A stretch of DNA of 64,000 nt from Paraburkholderia madseniana (GTDB taxonomy: Bacteria; Pseudomonadota; Gammaproteobacteria; Burkholderiales; Burkholderiaceae). The notes under the pieces were generated by a model, which made no database searches, had not been told where the DNA came from, and worked only from the letters and a program-made list of their open reading frames with translations. Made by a program: the position numbers and the translations under genes. The number at the start of each line of letters is the position of its first letter. The first letter of the stretch is position 1. Where the stretch lies: contig NZ_VOSW01000014.1 of the NCBI RefSeq assembly GCF_009690905.1, forward strand, positions 58,635 to 122,634, given 5' to 3'. Positions 9,049-17,440 of this stretch are shown in pieces.

Positions 9049-9558
9049 TCATTCCTGATTCTTCAGAATCGAATGCGAAAAGCCGTTCGCCGCCTGCGCG
9101 ACCGACATGCTCAGTTGATACTCGGCGATCGTGGTAGACGCGGACCACTGGAAGTCCATCATCTGCGCCATCTCCATCAGCGGGTCCTGACCGAGCTTCG
9201 GCATCGACGTCAGCATCTGTTCGCGATGCTTCTCGATGCCCGCGTAGCGCTGATCGAGATCGTTGCCGTACGTGCGCAGGCGCTCCGCGAGCGACGAGCG
9301 GCTCGCTTCGGCAGGCCTCATCTGCACGCCGGGGAGTGCATTCGACGCGCTGTGCAGTTGCACCGACTGGATCGCGGAGGCCGGTTGTGTTGCCGCCGGC
9401 GATGTCGGTGAGACCGGCGAGCTTGCCGCCTGCGACTGCTCGGGTTTCCCCATCAGCGTGTCGAAATGTTTCACGTGAGCCGGGTCGCCCGCGCCGTTCG
9501 TCTGCGTGGCGCTGGTGAGCGCCGCCGCACCCGGCGGCGCGACCCCTGGGACTGTCAT
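9049..9558 (-). CDS. sctI: T3SS inner rod protein SctI
   Basis: 169 aa from the ATG at 9558, preferred over the upstream start at 9621 because AAGGAG lies 6 bases before it. The N-terminal half is Pro/Ser/Ala/Thr-rich and probably disordered. The C-terminal 60 residues form an amphipathic helix (MEMAQMMDFQWSASTTIAEY, then LSMSVAQAANGFSHSI) ending in a short polar tail, as in the YscI/HrpB2-type rod family. The rod links the export gate to the needle inside the basal body. Position directly upstream of sctJ supports the call. It is longer than the classic YscI (about 115 aa) because of the extended N-terminus. Confidence 0.8.
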   Translation of the reverse strand: MTVPGVAPPGAAALTSATQTNGAGDPAHVKHFDTLMGKPEQSQAASSPVSPTSPAATQPASAIQSVQLHSASNALPGVQMRPAEASRSSLAERLRTYGNDLDQRYAGIEKHREQMLTSMPKLGQDPLMEMAQMMDFQWSASTTIAEYQLSMSVAQAANGFSHSILKNQE

Positions 9559-9658
9559 GATCTGCTCCTTCAAGAAATCACTGCGCGCTGCGGGCAAGCC
9601 AGCCGCCTCGTGCGTGCGCACGCACGCTGGTCGTCGGACCGGCGGCCGGCGCCCGCTT

Positions 9659-9865
9659 TCATGCGCGACCGGCCGAGCCGATGTGCTGCGCAGCTTGCGC
9701 GGCTGCGGTGCCGGCCTGTGCGGTCACAGCCGTCGAGGTCTGGAACGTGGCTGTCGATTGCTGCACCTGGAAGTTGATTTCGGTCAGCTTCGTTTGCTCG
9801 TCCATGAGCTGGTTGGCCTGGTTCTGGACATCGCCGGTCGAAACCGGATTGCTAGACGTACCCAT
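9659..9865 (-). CDS. 68-aa helical protein, candidate T3SS needle/pilin subunit
   Basis: Small gene between sctD and sctI, starting at the ATG at 9865 with GGAG 6 bases upstream. The 68-aa product has no Cys and no membrane segment. Its first 12 residues are polar (MGTSSNPVSTGD), and the rest is one long helix rich in Gln, Ala and Thr (NQLMDEQTKLTEINFQVQQS). Size, helical character and location match needle or Hrp-pilin subunits (SctF), which are poorly conserved in sequence. It could instead be a small chaperone or accessory. The ribosome-binding site closely resembles that of sctI, so expression is likely; the needle assignment is inference. Confidence 0.55.
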   Translation of the reverse strand: MGTSSNPVSTGDVQNQANQLMDEQTKLTEINFQVQQSTATFQTSTAVTAQAGTAAAQAAQHIGSAGRA

Positions 9866-10031
9866 TTGCTGCTCCTTCACTCGGTAGTTGAAAACACCGG
9901 CCGCCGACATGTGTCGGCGCACCGGTCCCGCCTGCCGTCGCGACGAATGCGGCGGCCTGCGTCCTGGTGAGCCCGGCTGTGCGGGACACACTGCCCCTGA
10001 CACGCCGTGCCATGCAAAAAATGCGTTGCTG

Positions 10032-11393
10032 CTACCTGGCCGGCGACGCCGCCGGCACCGCTGCCGATGCGGACAGCGCGCCCGAACCGGCGGAATACGC
10101 CGCCGCTGCGGCAACCGAAGCCGGCGCCTGCCCCGCCACCGGCACCGCGATGCCCGCCGCCGCACCGCTCGCGGCAACCGCGGACGGTGGCGCGTCGGCC
10201 GCGCTGCCGCTGCCGTTGCCGCCGGCGGTGAGCGGTACCGTGATGCGCCGCCCATCGCGCTCGAACACCACGGCCTCGGGACCGATCGACGTCACGGTCA
10301 AGCCGTCCTTCATCCGCGCGCCTTCGAAATAGCGGCTGCCGTCCACTGTTTCGATGAAACGCTGATCGTCGTCCCCGGCAAATACAGTGGCGATCTCCGG
10401 CACGCCGCCCGTCCCGCCGAGCGTTGCCGTGCGGTTGTCGTGCTCGTCCGCGTAGTTAACGTGATCGACGACTTCGAGCGCGGGCCGTGCGTCCTTCACG
10501 TAGTTCTGGATGCGCTGCGCGATCTGCGCGCGCGGCGCCTCGCCAGTCACTTCGATCCGCCCGCGTCCGAGATACGACACTTTCAGCGGCGTATCACTGA
10601 AATAGGTCTGCGCAGTCGCGATCAGGTCGCCCACGATGTACACGGTGCCGAGCGCCGCGTTATCGACGCCCGCCACGATTTGCGCGACCCGGTCGCGCTC
10701 GGCCGCGCTCTTCACATAGCCGGACACGAGTTCGCCGTCGTCGCGCGCTGCGACGGCGAGCTCCGGGTACGCTCGCAGTGCCTGCTGCAAGCGGTGCACG
10801 CGGCCGAGCGGCGATTCGTGCTGCCACGGCAGGCTGCCGGACAGCGCGACGAGTCCATAGCCGAGCGCGCCGAGCAGCACGCCGACCCACAGCGCGACCA
10901 GCACCAGCACGGAGCGCCGGCTGCCGAGCCGCCGCAGCGCCTTCGCCGCCCAGCCGAGCCAGGCGGCATCGCGCGCGGGGCGCGCCTCCTCCCCGTCCGC
11001 AGGCAGCGGCACAGCGGCCTGCCCGTTGCTGGCGATACCCAGCTTGATCGAACCCACCGTCACCACGTCACCCGGCATGAACGAACGGCGCCCGGCGAGC
11101 GGCTCGTCGTTGAACAGCACAGGCGCACTGTCCGCGCCGCCGTGATTCTGCACCGTCACCGCAAGCGCGCCGACTTGCAGGCATACCTGGCGCGCGCCGA
11201 TCTCGCGATCGGGCAGGATCACTTCGCAATCCGCCGCCGTGCCGACCCAGTTGGCGCCACGCACCAGCGACATCGTGCGGCCGTACATCGGCCCACTCAG
11301 GAAGCACAGGTTCCACGGTGAGGCCACCGCGTCCTGGGGCGCCGCGCGCAGCCCTGCCGCGCCGGCATGCGCATCAAGGGTGCTCGTTTGCAT
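10032..11393 (-). CDS. sctD: T3SS inner-membrane ring protein SctD
   Basis: 453 aa from the ATG at 11393, inside the end of sctC (20-base overlap); a longer frame upstream only mirrors sctC. Residues about 25-125 are a cytoplasmic FHA-like domain (FLSGPMYGRTMSLVRG, then DCEVILPDREI). One membrane helix follows near 160-182 (VLVLVALWVGVLLGALGYGL). The periplasmic part (about 190-400) contains BON/ring-building repeats (LQQALRAYPELAVAARDDG; KVSYLGRGRIEVTGEAPR). The last 50 residues are Ala/Ser/Gly-rich. SctD makes the outer of the two inner-membrane rings and docks onto SctC. 166 bases without a gene follow before the 68-aa ORF. Confidence 0.9.
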   Translation of the reverse strand: MQTSTLDAHAGAAGLRAAPQDAVASPWNLCFLSGPMYGRTMSLVRGANWVGTAADCEVILPDREIGARQVCLQVGALAVTVQNHGGADSAPVLFNDEPLAGRRSFMPGDVVTVGSIKLGIASNGQAAVPLPADGEEARPARDAAWLGWAAKALRRLGSRRSVLVLVALWVGVLLGALGYGLVALSGSLPWQHESPLGRVHRLQQALRAYPELAVAARDDGELVSGYVKSAAERDRVAQIVAGVDNAALGTVYIVGDLIATAQTYFSDTPLKVSYLGRGRIEVTGEAPRAQIAQRIQNYVKDARPALEVVDHVNYADEHDNRTATLGGTGGVPEIATVFAGDDDQRFIETVDGSRYFEGARMKDGLTVTSIGPEAVVFERDGRRITVPLTAGGNGSGSAADAPPSAVAASGAAAGIAVPVAGQAPASVAAAAAYSAGSGALSASAAVPAASPAR

Positions 11394-13416
11394 TCGGCGG
11401 TCCTGCGATCGGCTTCGGCGCCTCGACGGCGGGGTCCCTCGGCGGCGGTGGTGGCGGCGGCAGCGGCGCGCCGAGCAGCGTGCCCGGCAGCGGCTTCGGC
11501 GCGAGCGGCACGATGCTGTCGTTATCCGGCGCGCGGTACATGGCAAGACCGCTCGCGTCGGGCACGCTGTCGAAACTGGGATTGACCGGCGAGCCATCGG
11601 GCGCATACATGGTCGCGTTGCTGACGATGCGCGGCGTGAGCAGATAGAAGCGTTCCGTGTGCTGGCCGTTCTTGTCCGTGTACTTGAACAGGCTGCCGAT
11701 CAGCGGAATGTCCGACAGCCACGGCACGCCGCTCTTGTTGAGCTGCACCTGGTCGTTGTTGAAGCCGGCGATCAGGAGGCTCTTGCCTTCGTCGATCATC
11801 GTCTTCGTCACGATGTTGCGCTGCTGGATCACCGGCACGTTCGACACGCTCTGGTTCGGCACGATGTTGCCATCCTGAATGTCGAGCGACATCATCACGC
11901 TTTGCGCGCTCGCGCCGCTCGCGTCATGCGTGCGGTCGTCGACGATCATCGGCGTCACCTTGATGCTCGTGCCGGTCGTCACGCTGTAGAGCGACGAATC
12001 CTGATAGCCCTGCACCTGCACGTAGAACTGCGTGAGGTTTTCGAGGATCGCCTCGGTATTGTCGAGCGCGAGCACCTTCGGCTTCGAATGCAGCTCGGCG
12101 TGGCCGGTCTGCTCCAGCGCATTGACGCGCGTGAGCAGATAGTTGCGCAGCGCGCCGCCGATCGATGCGGTCAGCGCAATGCCCGTCGGCATGAAGATGC
12201 CGGTCTGCCCGGCTTCGGTCGTGCCGGTGCCGAACGTGAGCGGCGGGTTGCCGCTGGTGCCGTACTGCGTGTTGCCGTTGAGCGGATTCTCGCCGTTCCC
12301 GATCTGGATATCGCCGTGCGTGGTATGCAGGCGCCAGTCGATGCCGAGGCTGTCGAGCGAGTTCTCGTCGATGTCGATGATTGTCACGTTGATCTCGACA
12401 ATGCGCGGACGCACGTCAAGTTGATCGATCAGCGCCTGATAGCGGTGCATGTTCTCAGGCAGGTCGCGCACGACGACCGCGTTGATCGCCGCGTCCGCTT
12501 CGATCTGCGGCAGCGTGTCGCCGCCGCCCGCATCGCGCAGCAGCGGCGAGCCTTCTGCGCCGCTTCCGCCTGCCGCTCCGTAGCTGCCAGAACGCACGCC
12601 GCCAGCGACATCCGGGAATTCGATGCGTGGCACGTCGATCGTCAGGCCCGAGCCGAGTTTGACCTGCCGCGCGGCTTGCCCAAGCGGCGCACCCGCGCTG
12701 CTGGCGCTCGTCCCGCCCGTCTTGCCGAAGAGCCGCCGCATCATCGTCGCCACGCCCGGAATCACGACTTCCTTGCCCGAGCGGTTGATCGTGAAGTCCG
12801 AGGCCCAGCCGTATTTCAGGCGAAACGCGCGGATGTCCGCGTTCTGACCGTTCGACGCGGGGTCGCCCACCGTGCTGACCGCCTGCCGCACCAACTCGAC
12901 ATAGCGACGCGGCCCAGATACGTAGACGCTGTTCGCGCGGTCGTTGATGACGAGCGCAAAGCGCTTGTCGACGATCTGCATGGTTTGCAGCGCCTGGCCG
13001 ACCGCGCTCGCCGACTGCGGGGGAATCGGGATCACCTGCGTCTGCGACTGGTCGGCGGGATCGATGTAGAGAAACGAACCGTCGTAGTACCAGGTCAGGC
13101 CATAGGTCGCGCAGACGGTGTCGAGCGTTTGCTGCGGCGAGCCGGAGAAACGCCCGCTGATAGTGCCGTCGATCTTCGCATCCACGATCGCCGTGACACC
13201 TTGCGACGACGCCAGTTCGCGGATGAAATCGGCGATCCGCTTGCCGTTCGCGACGATCGTGAACGGCCGGTTGCGCCAGCGCAGGTCGGCCGCGCGCGCG
13301 GGTTGCGCAAGCGCCATGAAAAGCGAGACCGACAACAGCACGGACGCGACGAACACCGTTGCGGCGGTCTGTGCACGCCGTCGTTCGAACGATCGCGAAG
13401 CTGCACGAACGTGCAT
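11374..13416 (-). CDS. sctC: T3SS outer-membrane secretin SctC
   Basis: 680 aa. The signal peptide ends near residue 43 (ALAQPARA/AD). Two N-terminal ring domains follow (RWRNRPFTIVANGKRIADFI; VNDRAN-type N1/N3 folds with NAVVVRDLPENMHRYQALID). The C-terminal secretin barrel carries AELHSKPKVLALDNTEAIL, VVIQQRNIVTKTMIDEGKSL and LLTPRIV-type motifs. A Pro-rich tail ends the protein. SctC forms the 15- or so-fold outer-membrane gate of the injectisome. The ATG overlaps the sctS stop by one base (TGATG), and the 3' end overlaps sctD by 20 bases. No obvious pilotin gene is nearby. Confidence 0.96.
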   Translation of the reverse strand: MHVRAASRSFERRRAQTAATVFVASVLLSVSLFMALAQPARAADLRWRNRPFTIVANGKRIADFIRELASSQGVTAIVDAKIDGTISGRFSGSPQQTLDTVCATYGLTWYYDGSFLYIDPADQSQTQVIPIPPQSASAVGQALQTMQIVDKRFALVINDRANSVYVSGPRRYVELVRQAVSTVGDPASNGQNADIRAFRLKYGWASDFTINRSGKEVVIPGVATMMRRLFGKTGGTSASSAGAPLGQAARQVKLGSGLTIDVPRIEFPDVAGGVRSGSYGAAGGSGAEGSPLLRDAGGGDTLPQIEADAAINAVVVRDLPENMHRYQALIDQLDVRPRIVEINVTIIDIDENSLDSLGIDWRLHTTHGDIQIGNGENPLNGNTQYGTSGNPPLTFGTGTTEAGQTGIFMPTGIALTASIGGALRNYLLTRVNALEQTGHAELHSKPKVLALDNTEAILENLTQFYVQVQGYQDSSLYSVTTGTSIKVTPMIVDDRTHDASGASAQSVMMSLDIQDGNIVPNQSVSNVPVIQQRNIVTKTMIDEGKSLLIAGFNNDQVQLNKSGVPWLSDIPLIGSLFKYTDKNGQHTERFYLLTPRIVSNATMYAPDGSPVNPSFDSVPDASGLAMYRAPDNDSIVPLAPKPLPGTLLGAPLPPPPPPPRDPAVEAPKPIAGPPNANEHP

Positions 13417-13694
13417 CAGGACACTCCCATGGAAAACACGAATCCCCGTTCCAGCGCCTGCTGAGCAAAGCGCAGCACCTCGCCGCCCAACCAGCCCGAC
13501 AACAGCACGAGCGCGACCATCACCGCGATCAACCTCACCGCGATGCCGATGCTCGCGTCCTGCACCTGCGTCACCGCCTGCAGAATCGCCACGACGAGCC
13601 CCGTGACCGTCGCGATCGCGACGATCGGCAGCGACAGCAGCAGCACGAGCATCAGCGCCTGACGCGTGAGATCCAGAATCGTCGAGCTGGCCAT
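13416..13694 (-). CDS. sctS: T3SS export gate protein SctS (YscS/HrcS/FliQ family)
   Basis: 92 aa with two membrane hairpin helices (LVLLLSLPIVAIATVTGLVV and IAVMVALVLLSGWLGGEVL) joined by the conserved loop AILQAVTQVQDASIGIAVRL. This is the standard FliQ/SctS form. The ATG at 13694 overlaps the sctV stop by one base (TGATG); a TTG three bases earlier is a less likely start. SctS wraps around the SctR-SctT export gate. It is unusual that sctS sits beside sctV and sctC here, apart from sctT. Confidence 0.95.
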   Translation of the reverse strand: MASSTILDLTRQALMLVLLLSLPIVAIATVTGLVVAILQAVTQVQDASIGIAVRLIAVMVALVLLSGWLGGEVLRFAQQALERGFVFSMGVS

Positions 13695-15901
13695 CAACTG
13701 CTCCCCCGCACTTGCGCGCCTGCGCCGGCGATGCCGTTATCCGGCGGGTTCTTGACCCAGCCGACCGTATGCAATTGCACGTCCTCCTCGATCTCCTGAT
13801 ACGAGAGCACGGGCAGGTCCGGCAGCACCGGCTCCAGAATCGTCTTCACGTAGCGCCGCGCGCCAAGCGCAACCATGACCGCGAGACGCGCGCCTGGCTG
13901 TGTGCCCGCGGGTGTGCCGGCTTGCGTGCCCGTCAGGCCGGCCAGACTCGCGATGCCGCGCACCTGCTCGCAGATGTCCTCTTTCACATCGCTCGGCAGC
14001 GCGAGGAAGTTGCCCTGCTTCGTGCGCATCACCGCGCCCTCGACGCGCTCCTGCAGGTTCTGCTCGAACAACACCACGCGTAACTGGCGGCCCACGCCCG
14101 CGTAGCGGTCGGTGATCATGCGCCGCAGGTCGATACGCACCAGTTCCACGAGCGCGATCACGTCGTCCGGTTCGTTCGGCGCCCATGTGATGAGGCTTTC
14201 GAAAATCACCCGCAGGTTGCGGATCGGCACCTGTTCGCCAAGCAGACGCCGCAGTACTTCGGTCACGCGCTGCAGCGGCACGAGGCGCGTCAACTCGCCG
14301 ATCAGCTCCGGATGGTCGCGCCGTACCAGATGCACGAGCGCCTGCGTTTCCTGAATGCCGAGCAACTCGTCCGCGTGCTGGCGCACGATCTGCTCGACGT
14401 GCGCCGCCAGCACGGCTTCGTTGTCGAGATACCGGCCTTCGGGCGGCTCGCCGTCGGCGGTACGAATCCAGAGCGCCGTGGTGAACGGGCCGAAGGCTTC
14501 CGCGGCCTGCCGCTCGGCATCCTCGGGCAAGGGCGAGACGCCGTCCCACAGGAGCCAGCCCGGCTTCACCGCGCCACTCGAAGCCAGCACGTCCTGCAAA
14601 TAGATGCGGTAGCTCGCGGCGGGCGCCGCCTCGTCGTAGTTCAGCGTCATGCGCGGAAATACCGTGCCGACGTCGGCATCGACGCGCGCCTTCGCGCTGG
14701 CAAGCGCCGCCTGCAGGCGTGCGAGATTCAGCTCCGCGCGCAAGTCCTCTGCAAGCGTCACCGCGATCAGCGACGTCACGCCCGCATGCTGCGTGCTCTC
14801 GCTGCCGCCCGCCTCGGCCGCCTCTCCCACGCGCCCCGCGATGCTGATGAGGTTGAAGGCGGGCAGCGTCGTCTTGCGCCGCAGTTGCAGCACGGCAAAG
14901 GTCCCGAGCGCGAACGCCAGCAGCGCGAACGACCACTTCGGAAAACCTGGCACGGCGAGGAAACCGAGCAGCACAAGCGCGGCGATCAGCAGCGCGCGCG
15001 GATGTGCGCCGAGCTGCTCGCCCAGTTGTTCGCCGAGCTGGCGCTCGCGCGCATCGCGTGTGGCGACACGGGTCGTCACGATGCCGGCCGCGATCGACAC
15101 CAGCAGCGACGGAATCTGCGACGCCATGCCGTCGCCGACCGTCAGGATCGCGTAACGTTGGAGCGCTTCGCCGATGCTCATGTCGTGCATCAGCGTGCCG
15201 ACCGCGAGTCCGGCGACGATATTGATGAACGCGATGACAAGCCCGGCGATCGCATCGCCTTTGACGAACTTCATCGCGCCATCCATTGCGCCATGCAGTT
15301 GCGACTCCTGCTCGAGCCGCTCGCGGCGATGCTTCGCTTCGTCGGCATTGATGATGCCGGCGCGCAGGTCCGCGTCGATACTCATCTGCTTGCCCGGCAT
15401 CGCATCGAGGGAGAAACGCGCACCGACTTCGGCGACCCGCTCCGAGCCTTTGGCGATCACGATGAACTGCACGACTGCGATTACCAGAAACACGACGCCG
15501 CCGACCACCACGTTGTTGCCGACGACGAGCCGCCCGAAGGCATCGATCACATGGCCCGCGTTCGCATGCAGCAGAATCAGCTTGCACGATGCGATGTTCA
15601 GCGCGAGCCGGAACAGCGTGGTGAACAGCAGCAATGCCGGAAACGACGAGAAGCTCACGGCCGAGGGCACGTAGGTGGAGACGGTCAGCAGCACGACGCT
15701 CACGGCGAGATTGAGCGAGATCATGCCGTCGAGCGCGACCTGGGGCAGCGGCAGGATGAACAGTGCGACGACAGAGACGATGAAGGCCGCGAGAAACAGG
15801 TCGGCGCGCGGCGACGCGGCGGCAAGCCGTTTGCCGGACATGCCGCGGCCAGCAGTCAACATCCGCTGCCAATCGCGCGGAAGCGCCTTCGGATAGGCCA
15901 T
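13694..15901 (-). CDS. sctV: T3SS major export apparatus protein SctV (YscV/HrcV/FlhA family)
   Basis: 735 aa, first gene of the operon. The N-terminal half has about eight membrane helices and the FHIPEP-family core (LLFTTLFRLALNIASCKLIL, then GSERVAEVGARFSLDAMPGK and QMSIDADLRAGIINADEAKH). The C-terminal half (about 365-725) is the cytosolic ring-forming domain (HLVRRDHPELIGELTRLVPL; VPIRNLRVIFESLITWAP). SctV forms the nonameric cytosolic ring that receives substrates and couples proton-driven export. The 484 bases upstream carry no gene and should hold the operon promoter. Confidence 0.97.
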   Translation of the reverse strand: MAYPKALPRDWQRMLTAGRGMSGKRLAAASPRADLFLAAFIVSVVALFILPLPQVALDGMISLNLAVSVVLLTVSTYVPSAVSFSSFPALLLFTTLFRLALNIASCKLILLHANAGHVIDAFGRLVVGNNVVVGGVVFLVIAVVQFIVIAKGSERVAEVGARFSLDAMPGKQMSIDADLRAGIINADEAKHRRERLEQESQLHGAMDGAMKFVKGDAIAGLVIAFINIVAGLAVGTLMHDMSIGEALQRYAILTVGDGMASQIPSLLVSIAAGIVTTRVATRDARERQLGEQLGEQLGAHPRALLIAALVLLGFLAVPGFPKWSFALLAFALGTFAVLQLRRKTTLPAFNLISIAGRVGEAAEAGGSESTQHAGVTSLIAVTLAEDLRAELNLARLQAALASAKARVDADVGTVFPRMTLNYDEAAPAASYRIYLQDVLASSGAVKPGWLLWDGVSPLPEDAERQAAEAFGPFTTALWIRTADGEPPEGRYLDNEAVLAAHVEQIVRQHADELLGIQETQALVHLVRRDHPELIGELTRLVPLQRVTEVLRRLLGEQVPIRNLRVIFESLITWAPNEPDDVIALVELVRIDLRRMITDRYAGVGRQLRVVLFEQNLQERVEGAVMRTKQGNFLALPSDVKEDICEQVRGIASLAGLTGTQAGTPAGTQPGARLAVMVALGARRYVKTILEPVLPDLPVLSYQEIEEDVQLHTVGWVKNPPDNGIAGAGAQVRGSS

Positions 15902-16385
15902 CGTTTCTAATCGACTCCCTGTACGTGTGCTGGTCGGCCGCTCAGAAACGGCGTGCCGGTGAGAGGCTGGTGCTGGGGGAATGCTTGCCTTGGCGTGTGT
16001 TTAGCGTTGCTATGCGCGCATAGCCGCGGGCTCTTTCTGCAGACGAGTTTACTGGGCCGGTAATCGCCTTGAATACGCTCGCCTCGTAGGCGAAGTCAGT
16101 CAGCGCAACTCTTTACTACAAGTTCACTACGAAACGGCGCGTGAGCCGGAGGGTTCACGTGGCCTGGTATTTGCCCGCTCGTTTTTTTGTTGCTCTTTTT
16201 CTGGTCGGCCGATTTATCTACGTTATTTCGTAGTGGCCAATTAACAATGCGTCAGCCAATAGCGCATTGCATCTTTTACGAACTCATCGGAAATAAATGA
16301 CATCGGCGCAACGCATTTAACACGCTGGCCGGGAATAAATGACCGAATACCCGTTTAAAAAATCAATGCCGACCGGTAAACCCCG
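15902..16385. promoter_or_regulatory. T3SS upstream region without genes
   Basis: This gap between the LuxR gene and sctV contains no credible ORF and is richer in A+T toward 16180-16385. It should carry the sctV promoter on the minus strand. Visible structure: a small dyad TCGCCT-CGT-AGGCGA at 16079-16093, and a pair of identical AATAAATGA copies 42 bases apart (separate entry). No hrpII/PIP-type TTCG-N16-TTCG pair was found at the required spacing. Confidence 0.5.
16286..16347. repeat. two CGGRAATAAATGAC direct repeats, 42 bases apart
   Basis: The core AATAAATGA occurs at 16292-16300 and again at 16334-16342, with flanks of the form CGG-A/G-AATAAATGAC in both copies. The 42-base spacing equals four helical turns, placing both copies on the same face of DNA upstream of sctV and just past the 3' end of the LuxR gene. 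This fits a pair of activator sites, but the binding protein is unknown. Confidence 0.4.
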
Positions 16386-17177
16386 CTATTCATCCGGGGC
16401 CCAACGCGCCGCCATATAAGCTAATTGAGCGCGATTTTCGACATTGAAAGCATTCTGCAAGATTTTAATGTGGTAATTGACCTTGTGCAGCGAGGTTTGC
16501 AGTGCGGTCGCGATCTCCTGATCCGATAGGCCTTTGACGAGCCGGTCGAGCACGGCCAGCTGCTCGTCGACCAGCGTGACGTCGCGCGCGCTACGCGAAC
16601 GCGCCTCGATATAGGGCAGCGCGAACCGATGCACGGTCAGGCTGACGGCAAGCGCCGCTCCCATCACGCGGTCGTCGATCCAGTCGGTATCGTGCGCCTC
16701 CGACGTGAGACTCACCGCGACCCGCAAGTCCCTGCGCGGCGCCGACAAGCCGAAGATCACGCCGCTATTCATCCCGTGCGCACGTAAGCTCGCTGAAAGC
16801 ACGGCCACCTGGCGATCCGCGCCGGCCGCCATTTCCGCTTCGAACCGGTCCGCCCGCCAGGCGACCGGAAAGCCGCTTTGCCGCACAGCCATGAAGCGCG
16901 GATCTACTTCGTAGAGGAGGTCTTCCATGTACGGTTGAATGAACGAAGCCGGCGTCAGTTCGCGCATCAGATACGCGCGCAATACGCGCCTGCCGATCAT
17001 TTCGAACGCTATGTAATTCAAAGTGCTGAAGCCCACCTGTCTGAGCCGGTGATGGCATCCGGCAAGATCGGCTGCGCGGCTTCCGGCATCCGCCTTGGGG
17101 TCGTGCTGTTGAGAAAAAGCAAGCAGGTCGGCCTGTGAAAACCATTCAAGCGCCGGGAATCCGTCATTCGGTGTCAT
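16386..17177 (-). CDS. LuxR-family quorum-sensing-type regulator
   Basis: 263 aa from the ATG at 17177 (MTPNDGFPALEW); the frame is open to 17621, but that extension overlaps the divergent gene. Residues 30-180 are an autoinducer-binding domain that keeps key ligand-pocket positions (Y55, D92-P93, W107). Residues 195-258 are a LuxR-type helix-turn-helix (LVKGLSDQEIATALQTSLHK, then NYHIKILQNAF). No luxI synthase lies in the window, so it is an orphan LuxR within this segment. It lies directly upstream of and codirectional with sctV, which makes it a good candidate regulator of the T3SS; that link is inference. Confidence 0.9.
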   Translation of the reverse strand: MTPNDGFPALEWFSQADLLAFSQQHDPKADAGSRAADLAGCHHRLRQVGFSTLNYIAFEMIGRRVLRAYLMRELTPASFIQPYMEDLLYEVDPRFMAVRQSGFPVAWRADRFEAEMAAGADRQVAVLSASLRAHGMNSGVIFGLSAPRRDLRVAVSLTSEAHDTDWIDDRVMGAALAVSLTVHRFALPYIEARSRSARDVTLVDEQLAVLDRLVKGLSDQEIATALQTSLHKVNYHIKILQNAFNVENRAQLAYMAARWAPDE

Positions 17178-17440
17178 TGGGGTTTTGCCTCGATGTATTG
17201 CCTCGTACAAGGACCCCGTACTCACGTTTTTCAGTAAGCGCCTATTCAGTCGTTTTTCTTTCGTATTATTATTACCCAATATTACTCGTGCGAACGCGAT
17301 TCTGTACAATCCTTCGTTCGCTTCGTGGATGACTGCATTCTGTTGTTGTATTCGCGTCGCACGGCATCGAAAGCCATGGCTTATTCGCCACTTGCTTATT
17401 TCATGTTCGTCGCGCGCGGGATATCGATCAGAGGCCTTAT
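17178..17440. promoter_or_regulatory. divergent promoter region between two luxR-type genes
   Basis: 263 bases, clearly richer in A+T than the flanking genes. It contains a direct repeat TTGCCTCG at 17185-17192 and 17198-17205 (13-base period) and an AT-rich block near 17255-17290. No classic 20-base lux-box dyad was recognised by eye. Confidence 0.4.

Noticed and set aside
15902..16385. hrpII/PIP-like box upstream of sctV
   Set aside because: CGAA/TTCG occurrences at 16091, 16130, 16279 and 16344 are not at 20-base start-to-start spacing.
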